64,000 bases of DNA from Cellulomonas sp. (GCF_017744555.1 NZ_JAGIBD010000014.1:20956-84955); one strand, 5' to 3'; positions 8,323 to 16,805 are shown, counted from the first letter of the stretch. Program-made: numbers and translations. Notes: generated by a model from the letters alone, not told the origin.

Positions 8323-8747
8323 CCCCGGCGGAAGTGGTGCGCGGCTTCGCCATCCTCACGGCTCAGTGTCTCGATGCCCTCATGATCACATTTGAAGGCA
8401 TCGAGAAGCGGGCGGTTGCTGAAGGGGCACTTCTACTGCGGCGCGATGGTTCGGGGCCTGCGCGGAGTGGACGACTAGAGCCGCTCGGACGATATGTGTT
8501 GCACGGGCGCGGTTGCAGATTCGAACTCGACTCTGGGGAGGACCTGGACGTTGATTGGGACTCTGATGGTCGCGCAATATTCGACACCTGGCGAATGCTG
8601 ATGTTCGCGAGATCAATTCACGCGAATTCGGTCGATCGTGAGAGTCTGCGCTTGGCGGCGATCGATGACCCCCTGCTATGGCATGTAAAAGACGATTGGT
8701 TCACGTGGGCCGATCGAAACTATGACCTTCGGAAGTCACGTGCCTGA
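8319..8747 (+). CDS. Putative immunity protein for the Rhs tip (142 aa)
   Basis: The ATG overlaps the toxin stop as ATGA, so the two are translationally coupled. The 142-residue product is soluble, mixed alpha/beta in appearance and acidic, with no signal peptide. A central LGRYVLHGRGCRFELDSG block (about residues 51-68), then VDWDSDG and FDTWRMLMFAR, resembles small DUF6896-type proteins found behind polymorphic toxins; that resemblance is from memory and unchecked. Position, coupling and matching low GC are the main grounds for calling it the cognate immunity protein. It should bind and neutralise the ParB-like domain in the cytoplasm. It is followed by about 300 bases without a gene up to the right att site. 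Confidence 0.7.
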   Translation: MTPAEVVRGFAILTAQCLDALMITFEGIEKRAVAEGALLLRRDGSGPARSGRLEPLGRYVLHGRGCRFELDSGEDLDVDWDSDGRAIFDTWRMLMFARSIHANSVDRESLRLAAIDDPLLWHVKDDWFTWADRNYDLRKSRA

Positions 8748-8792
8748 GGGCGAGGCCGCTAGCACTTCGGAAGGACACCACTGCGCGACGGA

Positions 8793-8833
8793 GTACCGCG
8801 CGGCACGGTGGCGGGATCTGCCCCGCGCGGTAC
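8793..8833 (+). repeat. 11-bp perfect inverted repeat after the immunity gene
   Basis: GTACCGCGCGG (8793-8803) and CCGCGCGGTAC (8823-8833) are exact complements around a 19-base loop, 45 bases after the immunity stop. There is no T-run, so it may be a factor-dependent terminator or a protein-binding site near the right end of the element. The rest of 8748-9052 shows no gene I can support. Confidence 0.45.
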
Positions 8834-9052
8834 GAGGCCCTGCCCCGTGGCCAGGGCAACCCGTCCTAGCGTCCGGCTGGCGAGTGGACACAAATTGGAC
8901 AGTTTGCGGCACCGAAGGACCTCGAGAAACCCCGATCCGGGCCGGTGGAATCGGCTCGCGACGCACGTAGATGCCGGCGTCGGCCCAGGTCAGCCCAAGT
9001 TCCGGGAGAGTCACCGAGATCCGCACGAGCTGCCAACGCACCGCCGTACTTC

Positions 9053-9108
9053 AGGGGGTGAGGGGTTCGAGTCCCCTCAGCTCCACCGAAGTCGCAGGTC
9101 AGAGGCCG
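9053..9108 (+). repeat. Right attachment site (attR), tRNA-Ala 3' fragment
   Basis: This is the second copy of the 56-base repeat. It carries the T arm, acceptor 3' strand and flanking bases of tRNA-Ala but no D or anticodon arm, so it cannot make a tRNA. It merges directly into the original tRNA terminator, which shows that sequence to its right was once next to the intact tRNA. Confidence 0.88.
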
Positions 9109-9142
9109 TTTCTCCCGAGGGAGAGGCGGCCTCTTTCTTGTT
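9102..9142 (+). terminator. Displaced original terminator of tRNA-Ala
   Basis: A 16-base-pair stem (9102-9117 with 9120-9135, two G-T pairs) encloses a tiny loop and is followed by TTCTTGTTG. It is a good intrinsic terminator. Its 5' arm starts within the att repeat, so before the insertion it stood right behind the tRNA. Confidence 0.75.
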
Positions 9143-9411
9143 GCTGGACAGAAGATGGGACGCCGTGCAGCGACGGCCCGGCCTGGACCCGCTGGTGCAC
9201 CGGCCGCGACACGGCGCCCGTCCTGCGATCCCGCCCCTGGTCTGTGCCTGCCTGACCCGGCGCGGCTAGACGCGGACAGGCATGTCCGCTCTCGAGCTGG
9301 CCTGTGCCCCCATCGACCCCACCACGCGGGCGGGTCACCCTGGCTGCTCTGGAAGCCTGGCTGCACTCGAGCGGAACCGCGCCCGGCCGGGTCGACAGGG
9401 GGCGAGCGTGG
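9143..9411. other. Non-coding stretch between element and arcA
   Basis: No frame here has a convincing start, codon pattern or homologous motif. It lies between the plus-strand tRNA terminator and the minus-strand arginine deiminase terminator. I see nothing else in it. Confidence 0.5.
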
Positions 9412-9442
9412 GCCGGCGGGCCGCGGACGGCGACCCGCCGGC
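9412..9442 (-). terminator. Hairpin downstream of arcA
   Basis: GCCGGCGGG (9412-9420) and CCCGCCGGC (9434-9442) form a perfect nine-pair GC stem with a 13-base loop, 30 bases past the arginine deiminase stop. No T-run follows on the minus strand, so termination may be weak or factor-assisted. Confidence 0.5.
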
Positions 9443-9471
9443 CCAGGGGCTGCGGCCTGGGTGCCGTGTGG

Positions 9472-10761
9472 TCAGAGGACGGCGTCCCGGATGATCGGGG
9501 ACGTCATGCAGTGGCCTCCGCCGCGTCCGCGGCCCAGCTCGCCGCCGGCGATCTCGATCACCTCGATGCCCGCTGCACGCAGCAGGCCGTTGGTCGTCGT
9601 GTTGCGGTCGTACGTGAAGACGACGCCAGGCTCGAGAGCCACCGCGTTGTTGCCCGCATCCCATTGCTGGCGCTCGGACTCGTAGACGTCCCCGCCGGTC
9701 TGGATCTCGCACAAGTACGGCAGACCCATCTCGGCGGCGACGACGTCGAGGAAGCGCGTGGCGCCCATGTCGGTGATGTGCAGGCCCGCCGGGCCGTGCC
9801 CGGGACGCAGGACGAACGCGTGGATGGCGTCGACGATGGGCGGGTGGAACAGCACGGTGTCGACGTCGACGAACGTCATGACGGTGTCCAGGTGCATGGC
9901 CGCCCGGAGTCGGGGCATCCCGGCCACGACCACCGAGGAGGCCGCACCCGCGGCGAACAGCGCCTGTGCCACTTGGGTGATGGCCTGACGGGACGTCCGC
10001 TCGCTCATGCCCATCAGGACGGTGCCGTTGCCGACGGGCATGATGTCGCCGCCCTCGAACGTGGCGTCACCGTGGTCGAGCTCCGGGTCGCCCCACCAGA
10101 TCGTCGAGCCGACGAAGTCCGGGTGGAACTCGTAGACCGCCTTCATCAGGAGCGTCTCGTCGTGCCGGGCGGGCCAGAACAACGGATTGAGCGTGACACC
10201 GCCGTACAGCCAGCTGGTGGTGTCGCGGGTGAACAGGGAGTTCGGAACGGGCTTGAGCAGGTACTCGCGCAGGTCCGGGGAGTACTCCGCCAGGGACCGA
10301 TATCCGGTCGGCAGGTCCGGCACGTCGGACGTCGCCAGACCGCCGAGGAGGTGCTCCGCGAGCCGGCCGGGCGCGAGGCCGTCGAGGAACGCGCGGGTGG
10401 CCTCGACCAGGCCCGCGCCGACGGTCTCGGGTGTGATCTTGCGGTCCAGCAACCAGTCCCGGGCTCCCGCGACGGTCATGGTCTGTGCGAGCACGTCGTG
10501 AAGCTCGACGACGTCGACGCCGTGGGCCGTGAGCTCCGCCGTGAACGCCGCGTGGTCGTCGATGGCCTTGTCGACCCAGAGCACGTCGTCGAACAACAGG
10601 GCGTCCGAGTTGGTGGGCGTCAGCCGGCGGTGCGCCAGCCCGGGCCGGCAGACGAGCACCTTGCGCAGGCGGCCGACCTCGGAGTGGACGCCGTAGGACG
10701 CCGACGGGGCGGGACTGGCCACCGGAGTGTCGATCGGGGCGTGGGCGAACGTGGTGGTCAT
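9472..10761 (-). CDS. arcA: Arginine deiminase
   Basis: This 429-residue cytosolic enzyme hydrolyses arginine to citrulline and ammonia, the first step of the ATP-yielding arginine deiminase pathway. Guanidino-modifying-enzyme landmarks are clear: [18 protein letters not shown], the [10 protein letters not shown] catalytic His/Asp segment and the C-terminal GGGHCMTSP with nucleophile Cys418. The ATG at 10761 follows AAGGAG at good spacing; a longer open frame upstream is spurious. It lies 38 bases after an APC-type antiporter on the same strand, probably one operon. arcB and arcC, needed to make ATP from citrulline, are not in the window. Confidence 0.96.
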   Translation of the reverse strand: MTTTFAHAPIDTPVASPAPSASYGVHSEVGRLRKVLVCRPGLAHRRLTPTNSDALLFDDVLWVDKAIDDHAAFTAELTAHGVDVVELHDVLAQTMTVAGARDWLLDRKITPETVGAGLVEATRAFLDGLAPGRLAEHLLGGLATSDVPDLPTGYRSLAEYSPDLREYLLKPVPNSLFTRDTTSWLYGGVTLNPLFWPARHDETLLMKAVYEFHPDFVGSTIWWGDPELDHGDATFEGGDIMPVGNGTVLMGMSERTSRQAITQVAQALFAAGAASSVVVAGMPRLRAAMHLDTVMTFVDVDTVLFHPPIVDAIHAFVLRPGHGPAGLHITDMGATRFLDVVAAEMGLPYLCEIQTGGDVYESERQQWDAGNNAVALEPGVVFTYDRNTTTNGLLRAAGIEVIEIAGGELGRGRGGGHCMTSPIIRDAVL

Positions 10762-10799
10762 GAGAGTTCTCCTTCGGGGGTGGAACAGGCGGGGATGGG

Positions 10800-12299
10800 T
10801 CAGATCTGCACGACGCCGGTGGCGAGGAGCACGATGCCGACGAGGGCGAAGACGGCGACGACCAGGAACGTCACACGTCCGGCTCGCGTGAACACGGGCT
10901 CGCCGCGCTCGCGCCGCGCACGGAGGTAGAGGAGCGACGCCGGGGCAAGCAGCAGGCACGCGAGGAACACGAACACGTAGCCGGCGGCCCAGACGAGGAA
11001 CAGGGTGTAGACGGTCGAGACAGCCGCGACGAGGATCTCCAGGACGCGGGTGCGGGGTGCGACGTCGTCGTACCCGTCCCGGCGTACCGCGATCTTCAGC
11101 GCGTATGCGCTGGCCAGGGCGAAGGGTGCGAGCGCGAGGGCGGCGGTGAGGTCCAGGCTGAAGTCGAGCGCGTTGTCGACGAACTGGATCGCGAAGAGGA
11201 TCGTGGTGACCAGCACCGAGGTCCACAGCACGGCGTTCTGCGGGACGCCACGGCTGTTCGTCCGCGCCAGGTGCCGCGGCATGTCGCGGTCCTTGGCGGC
11301 CGCGTACAGGACGTCGGCCGCGAGCAGCTGCCACGCCAGGTAGGCGCCTAGCACCGAGACGATGAGGCCGATCCGGATGAGCGTGCCGCCCCACGGCCCG
11401 ACGGCCGCCTCGAGGACGCCGCCGATCGACGGCTGGGCGAGCGCGGCGATCTCGGCGCGCGGGAGGATGCCGTACGCGAGGATCGAGATGCTGGCGAAGA
11501 GGGCGAGCACCGAGGTGAACCCGAGGATGGTGGCCCGGCCGACGTCCCGGCGCTTGCGGGCGTACCGCGAGTACACGCTCGCCCCCTCGATCCCGAGGAA
11601 GACGAAGACTGTGATGAGCATGGTGCCCTGGACCTGCGCGAACAGGGACGAGCCTCCCGGGAGGTCGTATCCGCCGGTCAGGTTGCCGACGAAGACTTCC
11701 CGGTCGAAGTACACGATCGCGAGGACGAGGAACAGGGCGAGCGGAACCAGCTTGGCGACGGTGACGACGGCGTTGATGCCCGTCGCCTCCCTGACCCCGC
11801 GACGGATGAGCGCGAAGAAGCCCCAGATCGCCGCCGTGGAGAGGGCGAACGCGAGCCACGTGTTGCCCTCACCGAGGTACGACCCCAGCCCCGGGAACAG
11901 CTGGGACAGTGTGGTCATGATGAGCACCCAGTAGAAGGCGTTCCCCGCGCAGGCGCTGGCCCAGAAGCCGAAGGCCGACAGGAACCCGGGATAGTCGCCG
12001 AACCCCTCACGGGCGTACACGTAGACGCCGTTGTCCAGCGTGGGCTTGCGGATCGCGAGCTTCTGGAACACGAACGCGAGCGACAGCATCCCGAGGCCCG
12101 CGATCGTCCACGCGATGACGGCGCCGTAGACGCCCGTCTGGGAGGCGAAGCGCGACGGGAGCTGGAAGACGCCCGCGCCGACCATCGACCCCACAACCAT
12201 GGCGGTCAGGGCGGGCAGCGCAAGCGTCGCGACTCTCGGCGGACGTTCTCCGGCACCGGATGCCGAAGCCTGCGCCGGCTTGGTGGCGGTCATGGTCAT
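10800..12299 (-). CDS. arcD: Basic amino acid/polyamine antiporter, likely arginine:ornithine exchanger (APC family)
   Basis: The 499-residue membrane protein has about 12 transmembrane helices and the APC-superfamily signature near the start: [22 protein letters not shown] (unwound helix 1 with GSMVGAG). It would import arginine in exchange for ornithine across the cytoplasmic membrane, feeding the arginine deiminase encoded just downstream. ATG at 12299 is preferred over the longer frame because GGGAGA precedes it and the product then starts with a short MTMTATKP tail before helix 1. The gene symbol rests on family and on pairing with arcA. A 196-base gap separates it from the two-component kinase upstream. 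Confidence 0.85.
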   Translation of the reverse strand: MTMTATKPAQASASGAGERPPRVATLALPALTAMVVGSMVGAGVFQLPSRFASQTGVYGAVIAWTIAGLGMLSLAFVFQKLAIRKPTLDNGVYVYAREGFGDYPGFLSAFGFWASACAGNAFYWVLIMTTLSQLFPGLGSYLGEGNTWLAFALSTAAIWGFFALIRRGVREATGINAVVTVAKLVPLALFLVLAIVYFDREVFVGNLTGGYDLPGGSSLFAQVQGTMLITVFVFLGIEGASVYSRYARKRRDVGRATILGFTSVLALFASISILAYGILPRAEIAALAQPSIGGVLEAAVGPWGGTLIRIGLIVSVLGAYLAWQLLAADVLYAAAKDRDMPRHLARTNSRGVPQNAVLWTSVLVTTILFAIQFVDNALDFSLDLTAALALAPFALASAYALKIAVRRDGYDDVAPRTRVLEILVAAVSTVYTLFLVWAAGYVFVFLACLLLAPASLLYLRARRERGEPVFTRAGRVTFLVVAVFALVGIVLLATGVVQI

Positions 12300-12495
12300 G
12301 GGTTTCTCCCGGGGTCGGGGTGGGCGGCCCGACGTTCCCGGGCTCGCACCATGCACCCTGCGCCCGTGCCCCGACGCACCGGTCGACCTCTGCGTGGAAA
12401 CACGCACGCACAGCCCGGAGACCTCGCACGCCCAGCGTGCCTGCCGCCTCGCCGCGCCTCCGTGGTCGCCTGTGCCTACCCGGCCGGCGACGCCG

Positions 12496-13689
12496 TCATC
12501 GGTCCGGAGCGAGCGTGAACGGAAGGCGGAACGTCAGCCGGCCGCCGCCTTCGGGGTTGGAGCCGAGCTCCAGCGAGCCGCCCCGATGCTCGAGCCGCTC
12601 GCGGTGACGGTGCAGGCCGTGCAGGGGCGGATCAGGCAGCGTGGGACCGGTCCCGTCGTCGTCGACGACGGTGGTGAACACCCAGCGGTCGGGGTCGGCG
12701 GTGGGCTCGGCGTCCGCCCGGACATGAACGCTCCGGGCGTGGCCGTGCCTGAGGGCGTTGCTGACGGCTTCCTCGACGGTGTAGATCACCACGAGCCGCT
12801 CCGCCACCGGCATCCGTGCCGATCCTCGCGAGATGAGCTGCTGGTACATGGGGCCCAGCTCGATCGAGGTCCTCACCTGCGGCGGGAGTCGATGGAGCAG
12901 CAGCTGGATCGCCTCTTCCGTCCCGAGGTCCGCCCCTGACGGGAACACCGCGTGGCTGAGGGAGCGCACGTCCTGCTCCCGGATCTCCTCGAGCGCCTCG
13001 GCCCACCTTCGCACGTCCGCCGCCCGGGGGAGCGCACCCTCGGCGTCCAGCTGCTCGGCCAGCTGGTCGAGCCCGGCCGTCACGGCGACGAGGTGGTACT
13101 GGAGTGTCCCGTGCAGCTGGTCGAACACCAACCGCCGGACGCGGATCTCCTCGTCCTGCAGCGCGTCCACCGCCTGTCGCGCCCGGGTCGCCTCCAGCTC
13201 CCGTTGGCGCGCCTCGCTCCGCGCGCGCTCGACGAGGGTCGCCGCGACGAGCGCCGCCAGGACGCCCACCACGCCCGAGCAGAATCCGAGCAGTCCGATC
13301 CCGAGGATGTACCGGGAGTCGACCGGGGTGCTGCTGACGGCCACGAGTGCCGCCATACGTGGCACCGACGCGACCGCGGCGACCCCCGCCGACAGGAGCA
13401 CGCGGGCCGTCCAACCGCGCGTCAGCACGCCGAGCGCCAGTGTCCCGGCCAGGACCACGAAGCCGTACGCCAGGTTGATCAGCAGGATCGCGGTGCCGTC
13501 GGCCACCACGCCGATGGCGCTGCGCTCGTGCTCGACCGCCTCCCGGAGCCCGCCCCACGCCGCCCACGCCCCGAGCGCCATCAAGGCGTACAGCGTGAAG
13601 TTCGTCGCGCCCACCACGAGCGACACCTGGCGCAGCTCGCGCTGCGTCGATCCATGGGCGGGATCGCGCGCGACGGTCAGGCCCGCCAC
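12496..13689 (-). CDS. Sensor histidine kinase, NarL/LuxR-partner type
   Basis: The 397-residue product has about five to six N-terminal membrane helices (about residues 20-155) with little extracellular domain, a coiled-coil linker, a HisKA_3-type dimerisation segment with RLVFDQLHGTLQYHLV (phospho-accepting His at about 200), and a C-terminal HATPase domain with VEEAVSNALRHG and GTGPTLPD boxes. Its membrane-embedded sensor fits lipid-phase or small-molecule signals. The GTG start overlaps the end of the response regulator by 13 bases, so regulator and kinase are co-translated. Proximity suggests control of the arc genes, but nothing in the sequence proves it. Confidence 0.88.
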   Translation of the reverse strand: MAGLTVARDPAHGSTQRELRQVSLVVGATNFTLYALMALGAWAAWGGLREAVEHERSAIGVVADGTAILLINLAYGFVVLAGTLALGVLTRGWTARVLLSAGVAAVASVPRMAALVAVSSTPVDSRYILGIGLLGFCSGVVGVLAALVAATLVERARSEARQRELEATRARQAVDALQDEEIRVRRLVFDQLHGTLQYHLVAVTAGLDQLAEQLDAEGALPRAADVRRWAEALEEIREQDVRSLSHAVFPSGADLGTEEAIQLLLHRLPPQVRTSIELGPMYQQLISRGSARMPVAERLVVIYTVEEAVSNALRHGHARSVHVRADAEPTADPDRWVFTTVVDDDGTGPTLPDPPLHGLHRHRERLEHRGGSLELGSNPEGGGRLTFRLPFTLAPDR

Positions 13690-14342
13690 GACCGCCCCGT
13701 CTGCTCGAGGAACGCGAGGACAGCGGCCACGCGGCGGTTGTGGCCGGCGCCGTCGATACCGAGCCTCCGGTAGATGGTCTGGAGGTGGCTCTCGACGGAG
13801 CGCTCGTTGATCCCCAGCCTCTCGCCGGCGGCGTGGTTGGACAGGCCTTCCGCCACGAGCCGCAACACACCGAACTGCGCGGGGGTGAGCTCCGAGACGG
13901 CGGTGTCGGGCCTGGGGACGGAGCGCTGCACGAGGTAGGGGTCCAGCACCACCTGGCCCTGCGCGGTCGCGACGACTGCGCGCACCAGGACGTCGCGCGC
14001 GAAGCTCGACCGCTTGGAGAGGTAGCTCCAGGGACGGCTCACCTGCTCCTGGACCGTCGTGAACAGGCCCATGACGTCCTCGCTGGAGAGCAGCATGATC
14101 GCGAGACGGGGGTCCGCGCGTTGCAGCGTCACGCCGAGAGCGACCCCGTTGCCGTCGGGAAGATTGACGTCCAGCAGCGCCACGTCACAGGAGCCGGGCG
14201 TGAACACCAGCCTGGCCTCGGACACCCCCGGCACCGCGTGCACGACGCGGATGCTCTCGTGCGCCGCGAGCGTCTGCTCCAGCATGGAGCGCATCAGCGC
14301 CTCATCCTCGACGATGCCGACCCGTGTGATGGGCGTCACCAT
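13677..14342 (-). CDS. LuxR/NarL-family response regulator
   Basis: The 221-residue product has a receiver domain (about residues 5-125; VGIVEDEALMRSML with the acidic pair, CDVALLDVNLPDGNG with the phospho-accepting Asp) and a C-terminal LuxR helix-turn-helix (about 155-215; LTPAQFGVLRLVAEGLSNHAAGERLGI in two parts, then SVESHLQTIYRRLG). The ATG at 14342 is supported by TACGAT seven bases upstream, indicating a leaderless transcript; a longer upstream frame is discounted. It is coupled to the histidine kinase that follows. Confidence 0.9.
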   Translation of the reverse strand: MVTPITRVGIVEDEALMRSMLEQTLAAHESIRVVHAVPGVSEARLVFTPGSCDVALLDVNLPDGNGVALGVTLQRADPRLAIMLLSSEDVMGLFTTVQEQVSRPWSYLSKRSSFARDVLVRAVVATAQGQVVLDPYLVQRSVPRPDTAVSELTPAQFGVLRLVAEGLSNHAAGERLGINERSVESHLQTIYRRLGIDGAGHNRRVAAVLAFLEQTGRSWRA

Positions 14343-14349
14343 GAGCCCG

Positions 14350-14355
14350 ATCGTA
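14350..14355 (-). promoter_or_regulatory. -10 box of leaderless response-regulator promoter
   Basis: On the minus strand TACGAT is followed by seven bases and the ATG at 14342. No Shine-Dalgarno is present in that gap, so transcription probably starts at or next to the A of the start codon. Confidence 0.5.
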
Positions 14356-14448
14356 GGCGACGCCGCGCGTCTCGCGTCCGGTGGAGGCGTCAGGCTCACG
14401 TGCGGGCACGCCCGTCGAACCCCGCGGCGCAGGGCTCGCCGGAGCCTG

Positions 14449-15126
14449 TCAGCTCGATCCGACCGGAGCCAGCTCCCGCTGGGGAGCGTGAACGTGCGAC
14501 CTGGCGTGATCGCGGATGCGGTCCATCGACTCGTCGAGCGCACGCGCGAGTGCCGCGGCACGCCGCAGACTGGCCGCCACCCGCACGGGCGGGCGTCCAT
14601 GGTGGCGGTAGGCGAGCCTGTGCTCGAGGCATGCCCAGAAGTCCATGGCGACCGAGCGCAGCTGGATCTCGACGACCGCGCCGTGAGCTCCGTCCGCGCG
14701 GTGCACCGGCACCTCGACGATGAGGTGGAGGGCTCGGTACCCGCTCGCCTTGGGATGCCTGACGTAGTCGCGCTCGTCGAGCAGGGTGATCCCGGGCAGC
14801 GCGAGGACGGCGTTGCGCACCTCGCGCAGGTCGGACAAGAAGGCGCACACCAGGCGGAGGCCCGCCAGGTCCAGCATCTCCCGCCGGAGCCCCTCCTCGC
14901 ACAGGGCGATCCGCTTGCGCCGTGCCTTCGCGAGGATCGAGTCGGGCGACTTCAACCGCCACGAGACGTGCTCGACGGGGTCGTGGCCCAGCTGGTCACG
15001 CAGGGTGCGGCGGACGTCGTCGAGCTGCAGGACGACCTGCGCGAGCGCGGGGCGGTAGTCCTGCGCGAGGCGTTCGAGGTCGACGGCCGCGCTGGCGGCC
15101 GGAGAGGCGAGGGAGGTCAAGGGCAC
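14449..15126 (-). CDS. Small alarmone synthetase-like protein (RelA/SpoT synthetase domain)
   Basis: The 225-residue product is a stand-alone RelA/SpoT nucleotidyltransferase domain of the YjbM/YwaC (RelQ/RelP) type. It would move pyrophosphate from ATP to GDP or GTP, making (p)ppGpp. Visible motifs are DLAGLRLVCAF (metal and ATP side), ERDYVRHPKASGYRALHLIV (G-loop and substrate segment) and VEIQLRSVAMDFWACLEHRLAYR split around E-Q-R and E-H. No HD hydrolase, TGS or ACT domain is present. GTG at 15126 is chosen because GAGGA precedes it by six bases; the frame stays open upstream. No T-box or operator is seen in the 246-base gap to the TetR gene. Confidence 0.85.
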   Translation of the reverse strand: MPLTSLASPAASAAVDLERLAQDYRPALAQVVLQLDDVRRTLRDQLGHDPVEHVSWRLKSPDSILAKARRKRIALCEEGLRREMLDLAGLRLVCAFLSDLREVRNAVLALPGITLLDERDYVRHPKASGYRALHLIVEVPVHRADGAHGAVVEIQLRSVAMDFWACLEHRLAYRHHGRPPVRVAASLRRAAALARALDESMDRIRDHARSHVHAPQRELAPVGSS

Positions 15127-15372
15127 GGCTGATCCTCGGGTGTCGTGCGGAGCGGGCAGCCCCGACTCCACGCCCATCGCCTGTCGCGCCGTCGCAGGGT
15201 TGCGTGGAACCACGTACCGGTCAGGGGAAACCCCCGAACCTTCGCGTGGCCTCGAGGCTCGGAGGACAGTCCGAGGGCGTCCGCCGACCCTCCTCACGAC
15301 GACGTCGGCCACGGCGCCAGGCGCCGGTCCGCAGGCGTCGCGCACCGAGAACCGCCACGCGGTGGCCGGCGG

Positions 15373-15957
15373 TCACCTGTGCGACGCGTCTCGCCTCACC
15401 GCGGCCACCGCGCGCCGTCGACGGTCCGCGAGCAGCTCGGGGTCGGGGGAGCGCCCGGTGACCGCGAGCAGCAGATCGAGGCCCAGCAGGTCACCGAGGA
15501 ACCGCTGCACCGCTGCGGACGTCCGGTCCGGGTCGCCGGTGGTCCCGGCGGCGTCCGCGACGGCCGGTGCGACCGTGCGCGCGATCCGCTGCACCACCGC
15601 CTCGTCGAAGATCTGGCTGACGTCGGGGTGGGAGCGGGCCTCGCCGAGGACGAATGCCAGGAACGTCAGGCACCGGTCGTCGTAGACGGTGTCGTGCAGC
15701 ACGCGCGCGAACTCGTCGAGGTCGTGCGCGGCGGCCTCGAGCGGGGCGAGGACGATGTCGCCCTCGAGCACGAGCGCCGCGCGCACCAAGCCGGCGCCTC
15801 CGCCGAAGAACCGGGTGATCGTCGTCTTCGACGCGCCGGCCGCGCGCGCGACGTCGTCGACGCTCACCGCACGGAAGCCGCGCTCGGCGTAGAGACCGAG
15901 CGCGACCTCCGTGATCTCGGCTCGGCGCGGGCTACCTCGCGACGCCGATCCCCGCAC
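15373..15957 (-). CDS. TetR-family transcriptional regulator
   Basis: The 194-residue product has an N-terminal helix-turn-helix (about residues 12-60; ITEVALGLYAERGFRAVSVDDVA then GASKTTITRFFGG) and an all-helical ligand-binding remainder. It overlaps the end of the peroxiredoxin gene by 26 bases and follows it on the same strand, so the pair form one transcript. The 18-base palindrome at 16788-16805, just before the peroxiredoxin start, is the probable operator, implying autoregulation. The ligand is unknown; linkage to a peroxiredoxin suggests an oxidant, aldehyde or quinone signal, which is inference. Confidence 0.85.
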   Translation of the reverse strand: MRGSASRGSPRRAEITEVALGLYAERGFRAVSVDDVARAAGASKTTITRFFGGGAGLVRAALVLEGDIVLAPLEAAAHDLDEFARVLHDTVYDDRCLTFLAFVLGEARSHPDVSQIFDEAVVQRIARTVAPAVADAAGTTGDPDRTSAAVQRFLGDLLGLDLLLAVTGRSPDPELLADRRRRAVAAVRRDASHR

Positions 15958-16771
15958 TGTCGATGACCTCCAGGAACGTCGAGGGCACGGGACGGACCCG
16001 GTGGTCGTCCGAGTGCTGGAGCCAGACGACCCGGCCGGACGCGTCGGTGATGACGACGGTGGGCACCACCGTGTCCCCGTCCGTGCCGGCGCCGAGAGCC
16101 AGGGGGACGCCGCCGGGCTGGACGAGGTCGAGCGTACGTGCCGCCGCGCCGTGGGGGTCGACGTAGAACGTCATCGGCACGTCGAAGCGAGTCGCGAGCT
16201 CGGCCGTGTCGTGTGCGGGCTGCGGGCTGACGAGCGCGACCTTGACGCCCCGCCGGTCGAGCTCGCGGTACTGCTCCGCCAGGCTGCGCACCTGGGCGAC
16301 GCAGAAGGGGCACCACGAGCCGCGGTAGAACAGGATGACGCGCGGCTCGCCGACGAGGTCGGCCGACGTCGCGGGGGTGCCGTCGGCGTGCTGCAGCGGG
16401 AAGTCAGGGAGCGGGTCGCCGACGGCGAGCGTCGGGGCGGGGCGGTGCTGCCGCGTGTACCACCGCTGGTAGCCGAGCAGCGCGGCGGTCGCGGCCAGCG
16501 AGAGTGCGCCGGCGACCGCGCTCCTCGTGAGGAGGACCGACGCCACCGCGGCGGTCCCGGACAGGCCCAGCGTGACCGTGTCGACGGTGCGGGGATGCCG
16601 AGGGACGTGCAGCTTCGCGCCGGCGATCGCGGCGGCTGTCACCAGCCATGCGCCGGCGACGGAGAGCCATGCGGGGTCGCCGGCGACGGCGTGCCACAGA
16701 GCGGCGACCAGGACGACGACGGTGAGTGCGGCGACTGCGTCGACGTAGCCGCGGCGGACGGTGCGGGACAT
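15932..16771 (-). CDS. Membrane-anchored peroxiredoxin-like (AhpC/TSA) protein
   Basis: The 279-residue product has three to four N-terminal membrane helices (about residues 10-115) followed by a thioredoxin-fold AhpC/TSA domain (about 125-279). The active region reads FYRGSWCPFCVAQVR, a CxxC pair at about 160-163 in place of the single peroxidatic cysteine motif of classic peroxiredoxins; the PxxxT/C context is changed accordingly. It could reduce peroxides or act as a thiol-disulfide reductase at the membrane. AGGAGG lies just before the ATG. It leads a two-gene operon with the TetR regulator. Confidence 0.85.
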   Translation of the reverse strand: MSRTVRRGYVDAVAALTVVVLVAALWHAVAGDPAWLSVAGAWLVTAAAIAGAKLHVPRHPRTVDTVTLGLSGTAAVASVLLTRSAVAGALSLAATAALLGYQRWYTRQHRPAPTLAVGDPLPDFPLQHADGTPATSADLVGEPRVILFYRGSWCPFCVAQVRSLAEQYRELDRRGVKVALVSPQPAHDTAELATRFDVPMTFYVDPHGAAARTLDLVQPGGVPLALGAGTDGDTVVPTVVITDASGRVVWLQHSDDHRVRPVPSTFLEVIDSAGIGVAR

Positions 16772-16787
16772 GTGGGCTCCTCCTGAA

Positions 16788-16805
16788 GTGTACGTGCTCG
16801 TACAC
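16788..16805 (-). promoter_or_regulatory. Palindromic operator of the peroxiredoxin-TetR operon
   Basis: GTGTACG-N4-CGTACAC is a perfect seven-base inverted repeat 16 bases upstream of the peroxiredoxin ATG. Its shape and the co-transcribed TetR gene make it a good candidate TetR-family operator. Confidence 0.7.

Larger units (their letters stand above)
5280..9108 (+). mobile_element. Integrated element in tRNA-Ala with tyrosine recombinase and Rhs toxin tip/immunity cargo
   Basis: A 56-base direct repeat (54 of 56 identical) flanks about 3.8 kb. The left copy lies in the 3' half of an intact tRNA-Ala and the right copy is a tRNA fragment lacking the anticodon arm, as expected after site-specific insertion with restoration of the tRNA end. 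Inside are a complete tyrosine recombinase next to the tRNA, an Rhs fragment with a ParB-like tip, and a coupled small gene. No replication, conjugation or capsid genes are present, so it is either a minimal integrative element moved by its own recombinase or the remnant of a larger one. The C-terminal toxin region and small gene are less GC-rich than the chromosome around them. Confidence 0.85.

Noticed and set aside
9053..9084. A second tRNA-Ala
   Set aside because: Only the T arm and acceptor 3' strand are present; D and anticodon arms are missing. It is the attR fragment.
8722..9269. Several short open frames around attR
   Set aside because: They overlap each other on both strands, cross the att site and have no consistent codon use or start signals.
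9472..11859. A 795-codon minus-strand open frame covering arcA and part of the antiporter
   Set aside because: Only the last 429 codons are arginine deiminase; the upstream part runs out of frame through the antiporter gene and has no family features. The AAGGAG before 10761 marks the true start.
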